DNA from: CBDANW01 sp965197825
GTDB taxonomy: Bacteria; Acidobacteriota; Vicinamibacteria; Marinacidobacterales; DATDRI01
Assembly (NCBI GenBank): GCA_965197825.1
Contig: CBDANW010000002.1
Span: forward strand, 186,001 to 250,000
DNA: 64,000 nt
Direction: 5' to 3'
How positions within the stretch are numbered: position 1 is the first letter of the stretch; each line of letters opens with the position of its first letter. Shown piece by piece: positions 1 through 9,060 of the stretch. The notes beneath the pieces are model-generated. The model was given only the letters and a program-made list of their open reading frames with translations, searched no databases and was not told the origin of the DNA. Both the position numbers and the translations under genes were made by a program.

Positions 1-244
1 CCGAGTCATTCCTGGCGGCGACTGTGCCTCCACGCCTTTCCCATTTATATGCCTTCTCAGACCAAGTACGCGCAGCCGCCGACTGTCTCTCCACCGACGG
101 CGATCCATTCGCGGTGGCCGCGCCGAGAGCAACCGCCAATTCCCCGCCCAGTGCTACCGACGCCGGGCCCTGCGCTTGAGGAGCGTGGAGGCCACGAAAA
201 CGCCGGCGTCCCCGGTCACCAAAACACGAACCCGGAGGATCACC

Positions 245-439
245 ATGACAACCCGACAAACGCCTCGGGGCGCCAGTGCGCGCCGAGAGGCCACCGACGT
301 TTCAGAGAGGACAACCATCTCCGCTAGCGATGTCGGTGTCACACTTAGGATCAGCGACAAGGCTTTGAGAAAACTCGACCAGATTCAAGAGGAAACAATC
401 AAGGCCGCACAGGAGGACCAGAAGTTCTCTTGGCGATGA
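245..439 (+). CDS. Small protein of unknown function upstream of the peptidase gene
   Basis: A 64-residue reading frame begins at an ATG five bases after a strong GGAGG ribosome-binding site (235-239), which is why I prefer this start to the longer open frame from 176. The protein is charged and polar, has no signal peptide or membrane segment, and its second half (ISDKALRKLDQIQEETIKAA) looks like an amphipathic helix. I do not recognise a family. It lies 54 bp before the cysteine-peptidase gene on the same strand, so it may be cotranscribed with it and be part of the ubiquitin-like locus. The good ribosome site supports a real gene; the function is unknown. Confidence 0.5.
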   Translation: MTTRQTPRGASARREATDVSERTTISASDVGVTLRISDKALRKLDQIQEETIKAAQEDQKFSWR

Positions 440-493
440 GCTTCCGGTGCGCCCGCCTCTACCAAGCCATCTCCTCCAACTGTCGGGCCCACA

Positions 494-2074
494 ATGAAAA
501 TAAAGTACGTTGTAGAGGCACTTGACAGTCAGGACGATTGGTCGCGCTTAGCCGAGGCGCTCGGCGGTGAGGACTTCGATGTAGTACGCAACATACTCCG
601 ACACCTCCGCGTGCTCGACGCGAAGTCCTATGTTCTCGAAGACCCGTACATCGACCGCGACTACTCGGTGGACTACCTTCATTTCTATGCCCGGACGTTC
701 CGAGCCTACGAGCGTCACTGCAAGCGTGTCCATTTCTTCTCTGACGACATATCTCCGCTCCTCAGTCGACCCCTATCCACAGATCGACTGGTCGAGATTC
801 AGCGTTTCTCAAACACCACCTATTGCGGCTTCTGTGTCATCCGTCCCTTGTCAACCGCCCCGATCGGCAGAACGGTCCTCAGAGCGCGGGTCCGCAATGG
901 CTTCGACATGGAGGCAACCGTCACCTGCCGTGCTGACTTCCACGCCCACCTGCTCAGCGTTGACCTGCAAGTCACTGGTGCGTCCTTCCTCCAACAGGAC
1001 GCCCGCGTGGGCGCGTGCGCCCAAGTTGCCATCTGGGCAGGCATGCGACACATGCAAGCACGGCACAGCTACAACTGGGTTTCCGTGGCGGACATCACGC
1101 AATTCGCTACGCCGACGACCGCAACCGAGGCCGTTTCCCTTCCCGCCGGATCGGAATTCCTCACCTCCGAACGGATGATTCGTGCGATCAGTGAAGCCGG
1201 CTATCAGCCTCTTTGTTTCCGACGCCCGGCCATCGACCGCGCCATCCTTCCGTACGTCGAATCGGGAATTCCGGTTATCCTCGGCCTCAATATCGATGGA
1301 ACTCTCGGCCACGCCGTCACCGTAATCGGCCGCGTCTTCGCTAAACAGGACCCTCCAACCAACAGCGCCATCGACTACGTCCCCGCCTACATAGTCCACG
1401 ACGACCAGAGCGGCCCCTACATGTGGCTCCCCATGGACCGCGACGCCAGCACGACCTTCTCCTTCACCGACGATACGATTAAACGTGACACGCCCGCCGG
1501 ACCCATCGAGTTGAATGTTCGCGGCCACGCGGTCTTCGCCGTAGCCCTCATGTCCACCAGGGTCTTCTCGACCGCGGCAGCCGCCGAGCATTCCGCCTGG
1601 GACAGAATCGACGAAAACTTGCACAAGATGCCGGAGACCCGTAGGCTACTTGACGAACGCCAACTCCCCGTCAACGCCAGGCTCTTGGACGAGCTGCAGG
1701 CAGCGTACAACTCCGACCACATTGTGCTGCGGACATACCTGACGTCCGCTGCCGGCTACCGCCACCACCTTGCCGAAGGCTCGGCCAGTGACGACCTCAA
1801 GGACGCCTTGCTAGATCTCCACCTGCCCCACTTCACATGGATCACCGAGGTCTCCACGATCGATTCCTACAACCAGTCTTCCCCGGGCTTGCGGCGCATC
1901 TACGGACATACGGTTCTCGATGCGACCTCGACCGGCAAGGACGGCGACGGCCTACTGGTGCTCCACCTTCCCGGGCTTCTCGTCACCCACGACATCAATG
2001 CACGAGAGTATCCAGAGAAACTCGCCTTGATCAGGGACGACAGGTTGTACGAGTGCCGCGAGAAGTTACTCTAG
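494..2074 (+). CDS. Putative papain/C39-like cysteine peptidase linked to the Ubl operon
   Basis: A 526-residue protein with no signal peptide, so probably cytoplasmic. The central part has a papain-like arrangement: Cys175 in RVGACAQVAIWAG, His273 in GHAVTVIGR, and an acidic residue in IVHDDQSGP (Asp303/304). QQD sits seven residues before the cysteine and could supply the oxyanion glutamine. The order C-H-D and the Gly-His-Ala-Val context resemble C39-like peptidases. The first 160 and last 170 residues match nothing I know. The gene converges on the JAB-E1 gene and overlaps it by 4 nt (stop codons at 2072-2074 and 2071-2073), which suggests long association. A role as Ubl processing enzyme, deconjugase or conjugation target is inference. 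Confidence 0.62.
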   Translation: MKIKYVVEALDSQDDWSRLAEALGGEDFDVVRNILRHLRVLDAKSYVLEDPYIDRDYSVDYLHFYARTFRAYERHCKRVHFFSDDISPLLSRPLSTDRLVEIQRFSNTTYCGFCVIRPLSTAPIGRTVLRARVRNGFDMEATVTCRADFHAHLLSVDLQVTGASFLQQDARVGACAQVAIWAGMRHMQARHSYNWVSVADITQFATPTTATEAVSLPAGSEFLTSERMIRAISEAGYQPLCFRRPAIDRAILPYVESGIPVILGLNIDGTLGHAVTVIGRVFAKQDPPTNSAIDYVPAYIVHDDQSGPYMWLPMDRDASTTFSFTDDTIKRDTPAGPIELNVRGHAVFAVALMSTRVFSTAAAAEHSAWDRIDENLHKMPETRRLLDERQLPVNARLLDELQAAYNSDHIVLRTYLTSAAGYRHHLAEGSASDDLKDALLDLHLPHFTWITEVSTIDSYNQSSPGLRRIYGHTVLDATSTGKDGDGLLVLHLPGLLVTHDINAREYPEKLALIRDDRLYECREKLL

Positions 2075-3492
2075 TTCACAATCGGTTTCGTCGGTAGCGT
2101 TCCATTGTCGCCCATACCAAACCGGCTGTTGGCAGTCTGCGAACACTCGACGCAGTCCACGCCCCGCCGCGGCATGTCGTAACCCGCCACTGCCCGACGG
2201 GAGTTCCATCGAAACCATCCGGTCTCTGCGTTGTCGTACTTCAGACCCGTCAAGTGGAACAGAAAATCGTCTGCAGCATGCGCGCAGGAGATCGCGTTCA
2301 TGGTGACCACACTTGGCGCCACTACACCCGGGTCGTTCACGTATGCGTATCCGCGCCTGGCCGCCTCCGGCACCGCCTCGTCCTGCAAACTTCCAGGGTT
2401 GATCAGCCCGTTACACCACAGACACCCTTGCTCGGGTGTAACCATCCGGCTGACGCAGAACACGTTGCCTACGGTCCCGTCGTCCGCAACCGGAATCTTC
2501 GCACCGACCTGGATACCAGGAATGCCGTACTGGTGCACGATCGCGTTGAAGAGCAGTCGCGCCCCCATGGTGTCCGCCGCGAGGAAAAGGAAGTCGCAGT
2601 CTGTGAAACGCGCCGCCACATCCTCGTCGAGAAAGTCCCTCGCCATTGCCTCGATCCGCGCGTCGCGGTTCGCACGACGAATGTTCCGGGCCGCCATCCT
2701 GACTTTGGGTCCCCGCAACCGGTCCGCGATGACCCTCGGCACCCATGAAGGCACGACCGCATCGCGTCGGCGAGCCCCGATGAGGCGCGGCAGGTTCGTT
2801 ACATCCGCCCTATCTGGATCTGCGAGTACGAACTCCCCAACGCCAAGCCGGCCCAACAGTTCAGCCAGTATGGATCCAGCCCCGCCGAGCCCCACGATGC
2901 CCACGCGCGTCCGTCGCAACAGATCCTGACCGGCGTCCCCGAACAGGCGACTCTGTCGGTCGTACATCCCCACAGCCCCGACTTGGGTCTCGGGCATCGG
3001 AAACAGTAACTGTCGTCGGTGGCCGACGACAGTCGCCTGGCTCAGCGGAACCCGCGCACAACCGGGAAACCAGAGATCCCCAGCCGCTGCGGATCGTGCG
3101 AAAACCAACGCGCCGACCGGCATGCCTCGTGCTATGTCGAGGAGAGCCGGATAGCCGCGTTCGTGCGACGCCATATCGTCCCGCGAAAATCCGACCGAGT
3201 CAGTCCCGCCATGGTTGTGAATGGCGAGATACCCCAGCCGCCTGTCCCTCGCACGGAGAATCCGGCTCTGGATGAACTCTGCCTTCAGCATGCGATAGCC
3301 ACGCCTCCCCGGCACGTAGTCCACACCGTCCTTCGCCAGATGGATTTCCCTCGCGACGAGCCTTAGGCCGCGGTCGGACTCGCACGTGCCGGCAAGGATC
3401 ACTGCACCGTGCTCGTCGCCATCCCCGGGAAACAGGTGCCTCTGGAGTTCGGCGTACAGCCCGCCAGGGATCGTCAGCCTCCAGGGCTTCAT
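2071..3492 (-). CDS. JAB deubiquitinase-E1 activating enzyme fusion protein
   Basis: 473 residues. The N-terminal JAB/MPN domain has an intact JAMM metal site: His92-x-His94, eight residues, Ser103-x-x-Asp106, with Glu27 upstream. From about residue 190 a ThiF/E1 adenylating domain follows: nucleotide-binding VGIVGLGGAGS (197-207), ADPDRADVTNLPR (224-236), and two zinc-type CxxC pairs (Cys357/360 and Cys447/450). JAB-E1 fusions are known from bacterial ubiquitin-like operons, where the JAB domain trims or removes the Ubl. The segment that usually carries the E1 catalytic cysteine (YVNDPGVVAPSVVTMN, 384-399) has none. Start chosen at the ATG that overlaps the E2 stop codon (ATGA); a longer open frame upstream is the E2 gene read out of frame. 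Confidence 0.88.
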   Translation of the reverse strand: MKPWRLTIPGGLYAELQRHLFPGDGDEHGAVILAGTCESDRGLRLVAREIHLAKDGVDYVPGRRGYRMLKAEFIQSRILRARDRRLGYLAIHNHGGTDSVGFSRDDMASHERGYPALLDIARGMPVGALVFARSAAAGDLWFPGCARVPLSQATVVGHRRQLLFPMPETQVGAVGMYDRQSRLFGDAGQDLLRRTRVGIVGLGGAGSILAELLGRLGVGEFVLADPDRADVTNLPRLIGARRRDAVVPSWVPRVIADRLRGPKVRMAARNIRRANRDARIEAMARDFLDEDVAARFTDCDFLFLAADTMGARLLFNAIVHQYGIPGIQVGAKIPVADDGTVGNVFCVSRMVTPEQGCLWCNGLINPGSLQDEAVPEAARRGYAYVNDPGVVAPSVVTMNAISCAHAADDFLFHLTGLKYDNAETGWFRWNSRRAVAGYDMPRRGVDCVECSQTANSRFGMGDNGTLPTKPIVN

Positions 3493-3881
3493 GTTGGCCT
3501 CTTCATCCAGCGGATGACCTTCAGCAACTTCAACGCCGCCGTGTCCGTCTCGGGGTTCAGCCTGTTCGATCGGCGCGAGACCTGGATAGCCGGTTGGCCT
3601 CGAAACGCCCCCGTCCCGAAGCCGCCTCCCAGACCGCCGCCGTCTGACCGCACCAAGTCCGCGTTCGTGAAGTGCGGATACACGTCGGCGTACGGGTACT
3701 GGAAGGTGATCTGGAAGCCGATCCAAACCTCGGCTTGCACGTAGGGGCAACCCATGGGGATGTCCTTCACCACCACGACTGCCCCGCCAGAACCGTCCGA
3801 TTCCGCCTCCACGGCACACTGGTCGAACGTACGACGGATCTCCTCGATTGCCGTGGTCACCCCGGGAACGATCATGCTCAT
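3489..3881 (-). CDS. E2-like ubiquitin-conjugating protein lacking the usual catalytic cysteine
   Basis: 130 residues between the Ubl and JAB-E1 genes, overlapping both by ATGA. I assign it to the prokaryotic E2-like group from its position, size, the YPYADVYPHF segment (62-71; compare the YP..P.v.F strand of E2s) and the C-terminal QVSRR...ETDTAALKLLKVI segment, which resembles the Prok-E2_E type as I remember it. Its only cysteines, Cys22 and Cys45, precede the YP motif; canonical E2 cysteines lie 20-40 residues after it. Ser102 in IQVSRRS sits near that place. It would take the activated Ubl from the E1 and pass it to targets. A Gly-rich loop (80-91) lies between the two motifs. Confidence 0.72.
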   Translation of the reverse strand: MSMIVPGVTTAIEEIRRTFDQCAVEAESDGSGGAVVVVKDIPMGCPYVQAEVWIGFQITFQYPYADVYPHFTNADLVRSDGGGLGGGFGTGAFRGQPAIQVSRRSNRLNPETDTAALKLLKVIRWMKRPT

Positions 3882-4147
3882 GAGTTGTCGTCGTTCTCGA
3901 TGGCGAGGAACCGATCATTGGAATGCACCTCGATGGACTCTTCGTCCCCGACCAGTTCCGTCTTCCCGCCGCCGAGTTCGATGCTCAGCACGAAGTCCTC
4001 CTTGATGTTCACACCTTGATCGATCGCCGCCTTCTTGATGCTCTCGCCCGTCTGCTTCGACCTATCGAGTACCACCGGCTTGTCGTTCAACGCGATTTCG
4101 ACCTTCCCGTCGTCGATCCCGCCCTTCACATCTTCATCGCTTGCCAT
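3878..4147 (-). CDS. Ubiquitin-like protein (multiubiquitin-domain type)
   Basis: 89 residues with a single beta-grasp-like domain: KVEIALNDKPVVLDRSKQTG, ESIKKAAIDQGV, then a DRFLAIEND ending. The pattern of an initial strand, a short T-G-ESI helix start and a terminal (D/E)RF strand matches the bacterial multiubiquitin family (PF14452) that occurs beside E1, E2 and JAB genes. It ends in NDDNS rather than Gly-Gly, so either a short tail is clipped (JAB or the C39-like peptidase could do this) or the conjugating residue is different. First gene of the minus-strand operon, with a GGGGTGGAG ribosome site before the ATG and a palindromic promoter upstream. The fold call is by pattern and is fairly secure because of the neighbours. 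Confidence 0.78.
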   Translation of the reverse strand: MASDEDVKGGIDDGKVEIALNDKPVVLDRSKQTGESIKKAAIDQGVNIKEDFVLSIELGGGKTELVGDEESIEVHSNDRFLAIENDDNS

Positions 4148-4178
4148 GTCTCCACCCCTTTCAAAGTTGGCTTCTAAT

Positions 4179-4199
4179 TGCTATAATGAAATTATAGCA
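4179..4199. promoter_or_regulatory. Palindromic divergent promoter/operator of the Ubl operon
   Basis: TGCTATAAT-GAA-ATTATAGCA, a perfect 9-bp inverted repeat. Each arm reads as an extended -10 element (TGnTATAAT) on its own strand, about 35-44 bp from the start codons of the divergent regulator and Ubl genes. A direct repeat GCATATATG follows at 4197-4205 and 4216-4224, the second overlapping the regulator start codon. It is probably the operator of the adjacent XRE protein. Confidence 0.55.
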
Positions 4200-4221
4200 T
4201 ATATGACTAAGGATTGCATAT

Positions 4222-4611
4222 ATGAAATATAGAGAACACCGCACGGAACGTTTCGATGTCGCCGCGCTACACGCCGCAATGGACTCCGAGCGCCGTTCCC
4301 GCCGCCTCACCTGGAAAGATGTGGCGGCGCAGTCGGGCGTCAGCGCATCCACGCTCACTCGTCTGTCCCAGGGCCGTCAGCCCGACGTCAACAGCCTCGC
4401 AGCCCTCACCGCCTGGCTCGGGATGTCCGCAGACCATTTCATGTGTGCGGAAACCGTTGACCAGTTCGGCGCAGCAAGCCCCCTTGCCCAGATTTCCTCC
4501 ATCCTCCATCGAGACCCCCACCTGAATCCCGAGGGGGCGGTTGCCCTTGAGGAGTTAATCCGGGCCACGTATGCGCGTATAAGAACTGACAGCGAGCCAG
4601 CAACAGACTGA
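4222..4611 (+). CDS. XRE-family HTH transcriptional regulator, divergent to the Ubl operon
   Basis: 129 residues. The helix-turn-helix of the Cro/XRE type spans about 25-75: RRLTWKDVAAQSGVSASTLT followed by RLSQGRQPDVNSLAALTAWL. The C-terminal third (SPLAQISSILHRDPHLNPEG and onward) is probably a dimerisation or sensing part. It is transcribed away from the Ubl operon with 74 bp between start codons, and the palindrome in that gap is its likely binding site, so I infer that it controls the conjugation genes and itself. No clear ribosome site precedes the ATG. Confidence 0.82.
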   Translation: MKYREHRTERFDVAALHAAMDSERRSRRLTWKDVAAQSGVSASTLTRLSQGRQPDVNSLAALTAWLGMSADHFMCAETVDQFGAASPLAQISSILHRDPHLNPEGAVALEELIRATYARIRTDSEPATD

Positions 4612-5114
4612 CCCCTGCCCGTCGCCCCGCTCCTCCCGTCTAGTCAGAATACTCGAACGCCCAGCGGGTCAGCAGTTTGCACCTTTCCAAAGGCCGCTTG
4701 AATCCGCCATCGCGGTCGGATACGTATTCCTGTTGTGATCAGCAAAAAAGAAGATCGCGAATTGACGGGCAGACAGCCATGGGAGTTGAGGTCCTGCGAA
4801 CTCGTGTTCGCCGCGGTGGAGGTTCCGCACTCTGTCGCTGCCGGGCCACCGAGGTTGTACTCCCTTTTATTTGAACGGGAATCTATTGGATGGTCGAAGA
4901 CGTCGGTGGACAGGTTATCCGAGCCATCGATCCTGGAGTCCATGAGGCCCAGGCCGTCGAGTGGAGCCAATCTCATACAGCTCGAGTTTATGGAAGGGAC
5001 AGGTCGGAAGCCAGCCCTGCGGCGCGAAATACCCTGGATTCTGCGCGGATTCCAAGGGCGTCTAAGCTGCTGATTTGTGGTCTATTTCAAAAAGGCCGAG
5101 TTTTGGCACAGGAC
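4612..5114. repeat. Insertion-sequence debris ending in a solo IS end
   Basis: No gene. A segment around 4645-4735 recurs at 31310-31390. The stretch from 4998, including a conserved GGAAGCCAGCCCTGCGGCGC, recurs before the ends at 31500 and 33780. It finishes with the right-type end GAGTTTTGGCACAGGAC at 5097-5113, directly joined to the interior of the next transposase gene. Confidence 0.6.
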
Positions 5115-6370
5115 GGGGTCAACCGCCACCAGCAGGATGTGATCGACTACCTGCAAGAGGAGAACCGTGTGCTCCGAGCCGGGCTTCGGGGCAAGCGTCT
5201 CAGGCTCTCTGACGACGACCGGCGTAGGCTTGCCGTCAAGGCCCAGGCTTTGGGCCGCGAGGCGCTGGCCCAGATTGCGTCCGTTGCCACACCCGCTACG
5301 CTTCTGCGTTGGTACCGCTGCCTCATCGCAGCCAAGTACGATGGCAGCAAGAACCGGAGCCCAGGCCGACCTCCGACGGCGAAGGACATCCGTGAGCTCA
5401 TGGTACGCATGGCGCGGGAGAACCCGACGTGGGGATATACGCGTCTGCAGGGCGCACTCAAGAACCTCGGATATGAACTCGGACACAACACCATCAAGAG
5501 GCTCCTCGCCGAGCACGGTATCGCGCCGGCTCCGGAGCGGGGCAAGAGCATGTCGTGGAGCACCTTCCTCAAGGCTCATTGGGGCGCTATCGCTGCGACA
5601 GACCTGTTCACCGTCGAGGTTGTGAACCCGTTCGGGCTCGTCCTCTACCATGTCCTGTTTGTCATCGATATCGCCACTCGCTGCGTGTGCATCGGTGGGA
5701 TGACCTCAGACCCCAACGGGGAGTGGATGAAGCAGGTGGCAAGAAACCTCACTGACATGTGGGATGGTTTTCTCCTTGGCAAGCGATACCTCATCCACGA
5801 CCGGGACCCGCTATTCACCGAGGCGGTACGTGGACTCTTGAGAGATTCAGGCGTGAAGCCCCTGCGCCTTCCCGCCAATAGTCCGAATCTGAACGCCTAC
5901 GCGGAAAGATTCGTTCTCTCCATATGTCGAGAATGTCTCGACCGTTTCGTACCTCTCAGTGAGGGACACCTGCGGACAGCGGTAACCGAATATGTCGTGC
6001 ACTATCACACCGAACGGAACCACCAAGGCATCGGCAACGAGCTCATCACACCTCTGCCGGCAAGCGTGAAAGACGCTGGCCCCGTCGTGTCGCGAGAGCG
6101 ACTTGGAGGCATTCTCAACTACTACTACCGTGCCGCATAGATTGTCGTCGGCGACGGTCGCCCCTCGGTGGGCTCGACCGGCGTAGTGTGGAAACACAGC
6201 TTCAGGAACACGCTTGGATATTCGCTCTCGACCAGGTGGTCGTCTGCATGGTGACGACCCGTCCACCCAAGACGATTGTAGAGCCTACGGCCCTTGGCAC
6301 GGTCGCAAACACAGACTCTAAGCTGCTGATTTATCGTTTATTTCAAAAGGGCTGAGTTTTGGCACAGGAC
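5115..6370 (+). pseudogene. rve-type IS transposase, 5'-truncated copy (copy A)
   Basis: The coding part (5115-6140) matches the intact transposase at 50307-51377 from its 17th residue on (VNRxQQDVIDYLQEENRVLR). It lacks the native start codon and the element's left end, because another element's right end is fused directly to it. The frame is otherwise open through the DDE core (IAATDLFTVEV, LIHDRDPLFTEA, SPNLNAYAERF) to the ending NYYYRAA, and the right terminal repeat finishes at 6370. It differs from the intact copy by scattered substitutions. Without its own left end it should not move by itself, though a protein could be made from an upstream start. Confidence 0.8.
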
Positions 6371-6740
6371 GCCGTAGGGTCTTAGCGTCATCTCACCAAC
6401 ACTTAATGGCGGAAGCACCCGGAGAATTCAGAAGGCGCTATTGGCGGCGGGTCATCCAGTAGACGAGTTCGGGCATTCGCGTCCGACTGCATAGAGTCCT
6501 GTCCGCCCCGCCTATCGCGGAGCACCCGTGGCCGAATCACGGCGGAGGACAACGATGGAGCCTGACCAGAAGCCCGCTGCGCCGGACGGTTCCCCCGCTG
6601 CTGCTCAGGGTGCCGACTATAATGATGATGAAGGACACGCAACCGATCCCGTCCTGTTCCAAAACTAGGCTCTTTTGAAATAGGCCATTGCGTTTTCGGC
6701 CAAATTGGCAAAATTGACGCTACAATAAATGGAGAGTTGC
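6371..6740. repeat. Repeat fragments and leader region before the restriction operon
   Basis: 6371-6420 is one end of the GGTGCTTCCGCC repeat family (see 49873-50038). 6421-6640 holds no gene I can support. 6653-6700 is a diverged solo left end (CCTGTTCCAAAACTAGGCTC). Next to the antitoxin start there is an 11-bp palindrome GCCAAATTGGC (6699-6709), a possible operator. Confidence 0.5.
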
Positions 6741-6944
6741 ATGCAGACCCTGAGCGCGAAAGACGCAAAATACGGCTTCGGACGGCTGATCGACCTTGCC
6801 CGCGCCGAGCCGCTTGCGGTGACTAAGCATGGGCGGCCAGTTGTTGTTGTGCTCTCGGTAGAGGAATACGAGCGGCTGAAGGCGCTGGAGAGCACCAGTG
6901 CTGGAGAAAAAGACGAGAGGGCAGAAAAGACCGATAGCGAATGA
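6741..6944 (+). CDS. Phd/YefM-type antitoxin leading the type I restriction operon
   Basis: 67 residues from the ATG after GGAGAG; an in-frame ATG at 6729 is less likely because it has no ribosome site. The pattern KDAKYGFGRLIDLARAEPLA, VTKHGRPVVVVLSVEEYERL is typical of Phd/YefM proteins: an N-terminal DNA-binding fold, then a charged tail. No toxin gene follows. Its stop overlaps the hsdM start (ATGA), so it is translationally coupled to hsdM. It may act as the operon's autorepressor or partner with an HsdM/HsdR component. The family call is firm; the role is inference. Confidence 0.85.
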   Translation: MQTLSAKDAKYGFGRLIDLARAEPLAVTKHGRPVVVVLSVEEYERLKALESTSAGEKDERAEKTDSE

Positions 6945-9060
6945 TAGCGGACCACCTGATCGGCATCGAGCAGTTCGAGGCGAACCTCTGGAAGATCGCG
7001 GATAACCTGCGGGCGAATTCGAACCTCGCGTCGAACGAGTATTTCATGCCCATACTGGGCCTGATCTTCCTGCGGCACGCGACGAACCGCTACTACGAAG
7101 CGATGGCGGCGATCGAAGAAGACAGGACCGCAGGCAGGATGCCGGAGCGCCCACTAATCGAAGCCGATTTCACCCGGCGCCGCGCGCTGATGCTACCCGA
7201 GGCGGCGCGCTATGACGTTCTGCTGGAGATGCCCAAGGATGGCAATCTCGGCGCTACAGTGAACGCCGCCATGGAAGCCGTGGAAGATCACTTCCCGCCG
7301 CTCGCGGGCCAACTCCCGAAGGACTACGAGCACTTCGAGGACGATGTCCTGGAAGCAATGATGCGGACCTTCGATTCCGAGGCGCTGCGCACGGCCTCGG
7401 GTGACGTGTTCGGCCGCATCTACGAATATTTCCTCACGCAGTTCTCGAAGGAGGGCGCACACGACAACGGCGAGTTCTTCACCCCGCCTTCGATCGTCCA
7501 GACTATCGTCAACGTCATCGAGCCCGACCACGGTGTCGTCCTCGACCCCGCCTGCGGCTCGGGCGGCATGTTTGTGCAATCGAGTCACTTTATCGAGGAC
7601 GAGGGCGAGGACACGATGAAGCGGGTTACGTTCTACGGCCACGAGAAGAACGAGACCACCGCGAAGCTGGCCCAGATCAACCTCGCCGTTCATGGGCTGC
7701 AGGGCACCATTCGAGCCGGGAACGAAGCCATCACTTACTACAAAGACCCGCACGAACTCGTCGGCAAGTGCGATTTCGTCATGGCCAATCCGCCGTTCAA
7801 CGTGGACGAAGTGGATGCCGAGAAGGTCAAGGGCGACAAGCGCCTGCCGTTCAGCCTGCCCGGAGTGAACAAGTCGAAGAAGGTCTCCAACGCCAATTAC
7901 TTGTGGCTCTCCTATTTCTACAGCTACCTGAACGAAACCGGCCGGGCCGGGGTCGTCATGTCGTCGCAGGCTTCCAGCGCCGGGCGAGCCGGGCGAGACG
8001 AGGCCAAAGTGAGACAGAAGCTGGTCGAGAGCGGCGCCCTCGACGTGATGCTCGATATCCGCGGCAACTTCTTCTACACCCGCACCGTGCCCTGTCAGCT
8101 CTGGTTTTTCGACCGGGCGAAGGAGCGAGACCCCGAGCGGGTCGATCACGTCTTGATGCTCGATGCGCGCAATATCTATCGCAAGATCTCGCGTGCCATC
8201 TTCGACTTTAGCCCGGAGCAGCAGAAGAACATCGCCGCCATCGTCTGGCTCTATCGGGGGCAGTCGGATCGCTTTCTCAAGCTGGTGGAGACCTATCTCG
8301 GGCAGGCCATCGCGGAAGGGCAGGCGACCGACGAGCCGCTGGCGGTGCTTGAGGATGCCCTCGGCAAGCTGATCGATCTGGCCGAACCCTTTGCGACCGG
8401 GAAGCACGATCCTGACCCGCTAGCCGAGACCTGGGAGGAGCTAACCTCCGCACAGGCCACATTATCGGCCGACATAGAAGCGTTAGCGGCCGAAGTTGCA
8501 GCGCGAGCCGCCAACTGGAACGAGAGTGGGAGCGAAGGAGGGAGGGACAATGCCGCCCTCCATGCGGTACGTGAAGGTCTGCGCGACATGGCCGAACGCT
8601 GCCGGGACCTGACCAAGCAGATCGATCTAGCGGTGAAGCTCGCGGGGCGCGTAGTCGATATCGCCGTGAAGGAACTTGACGCGCGGGAATCGGACCACTG
8701 GGACAGTACCGACATCAACAAAGCGCGCAAGGCGCTGGAGGGCGTACGGGCTGGGGCCGTCGAATCGATGCGCCAAGCGCGCTACTTCGTCCGCCAAGCT
8801 GACTGGCTACAGGAGCGGTTTCCCGATGCCGAATTGCGGGATGTCGAGGGGCTGGTGAAGCTGGCCGACCGCGCTGAGATCGAAGCACATGACTGGAGCC
8901 TGACGCCCGGCCGCTATGTCGGAGTCGCGCCAGACGACGCGGACGAAGATTTCGATTTCGAAGTGGCTCTGCGGTCCATTCACATCGACTTGAAGGGGCT
9001 GAACGAGGAAGCGGCGGAACTCGCAGTGCGAATCACAAGGAACTTCGAGGAGTTAGGGGC

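Noticed and set aside
851..1624. Long open frame on the minus strand opposite the peptidase gene
   Set aside because: Composition is Gly/Arg/Val-rich with no motif or ribosome site; it mirrors codon use of the plus-strand gene.
3493..3918. N-terminal extension of the JAB-E1 protein
   Set aside because: It overlaps the E2 gene in another frame; the coupled ATGA start is better supported.
7193..8407. 404-codon minus-strand frame opposite hsdM
   Set aside because: Clear antisense shadow of a conserved gene; no motif.
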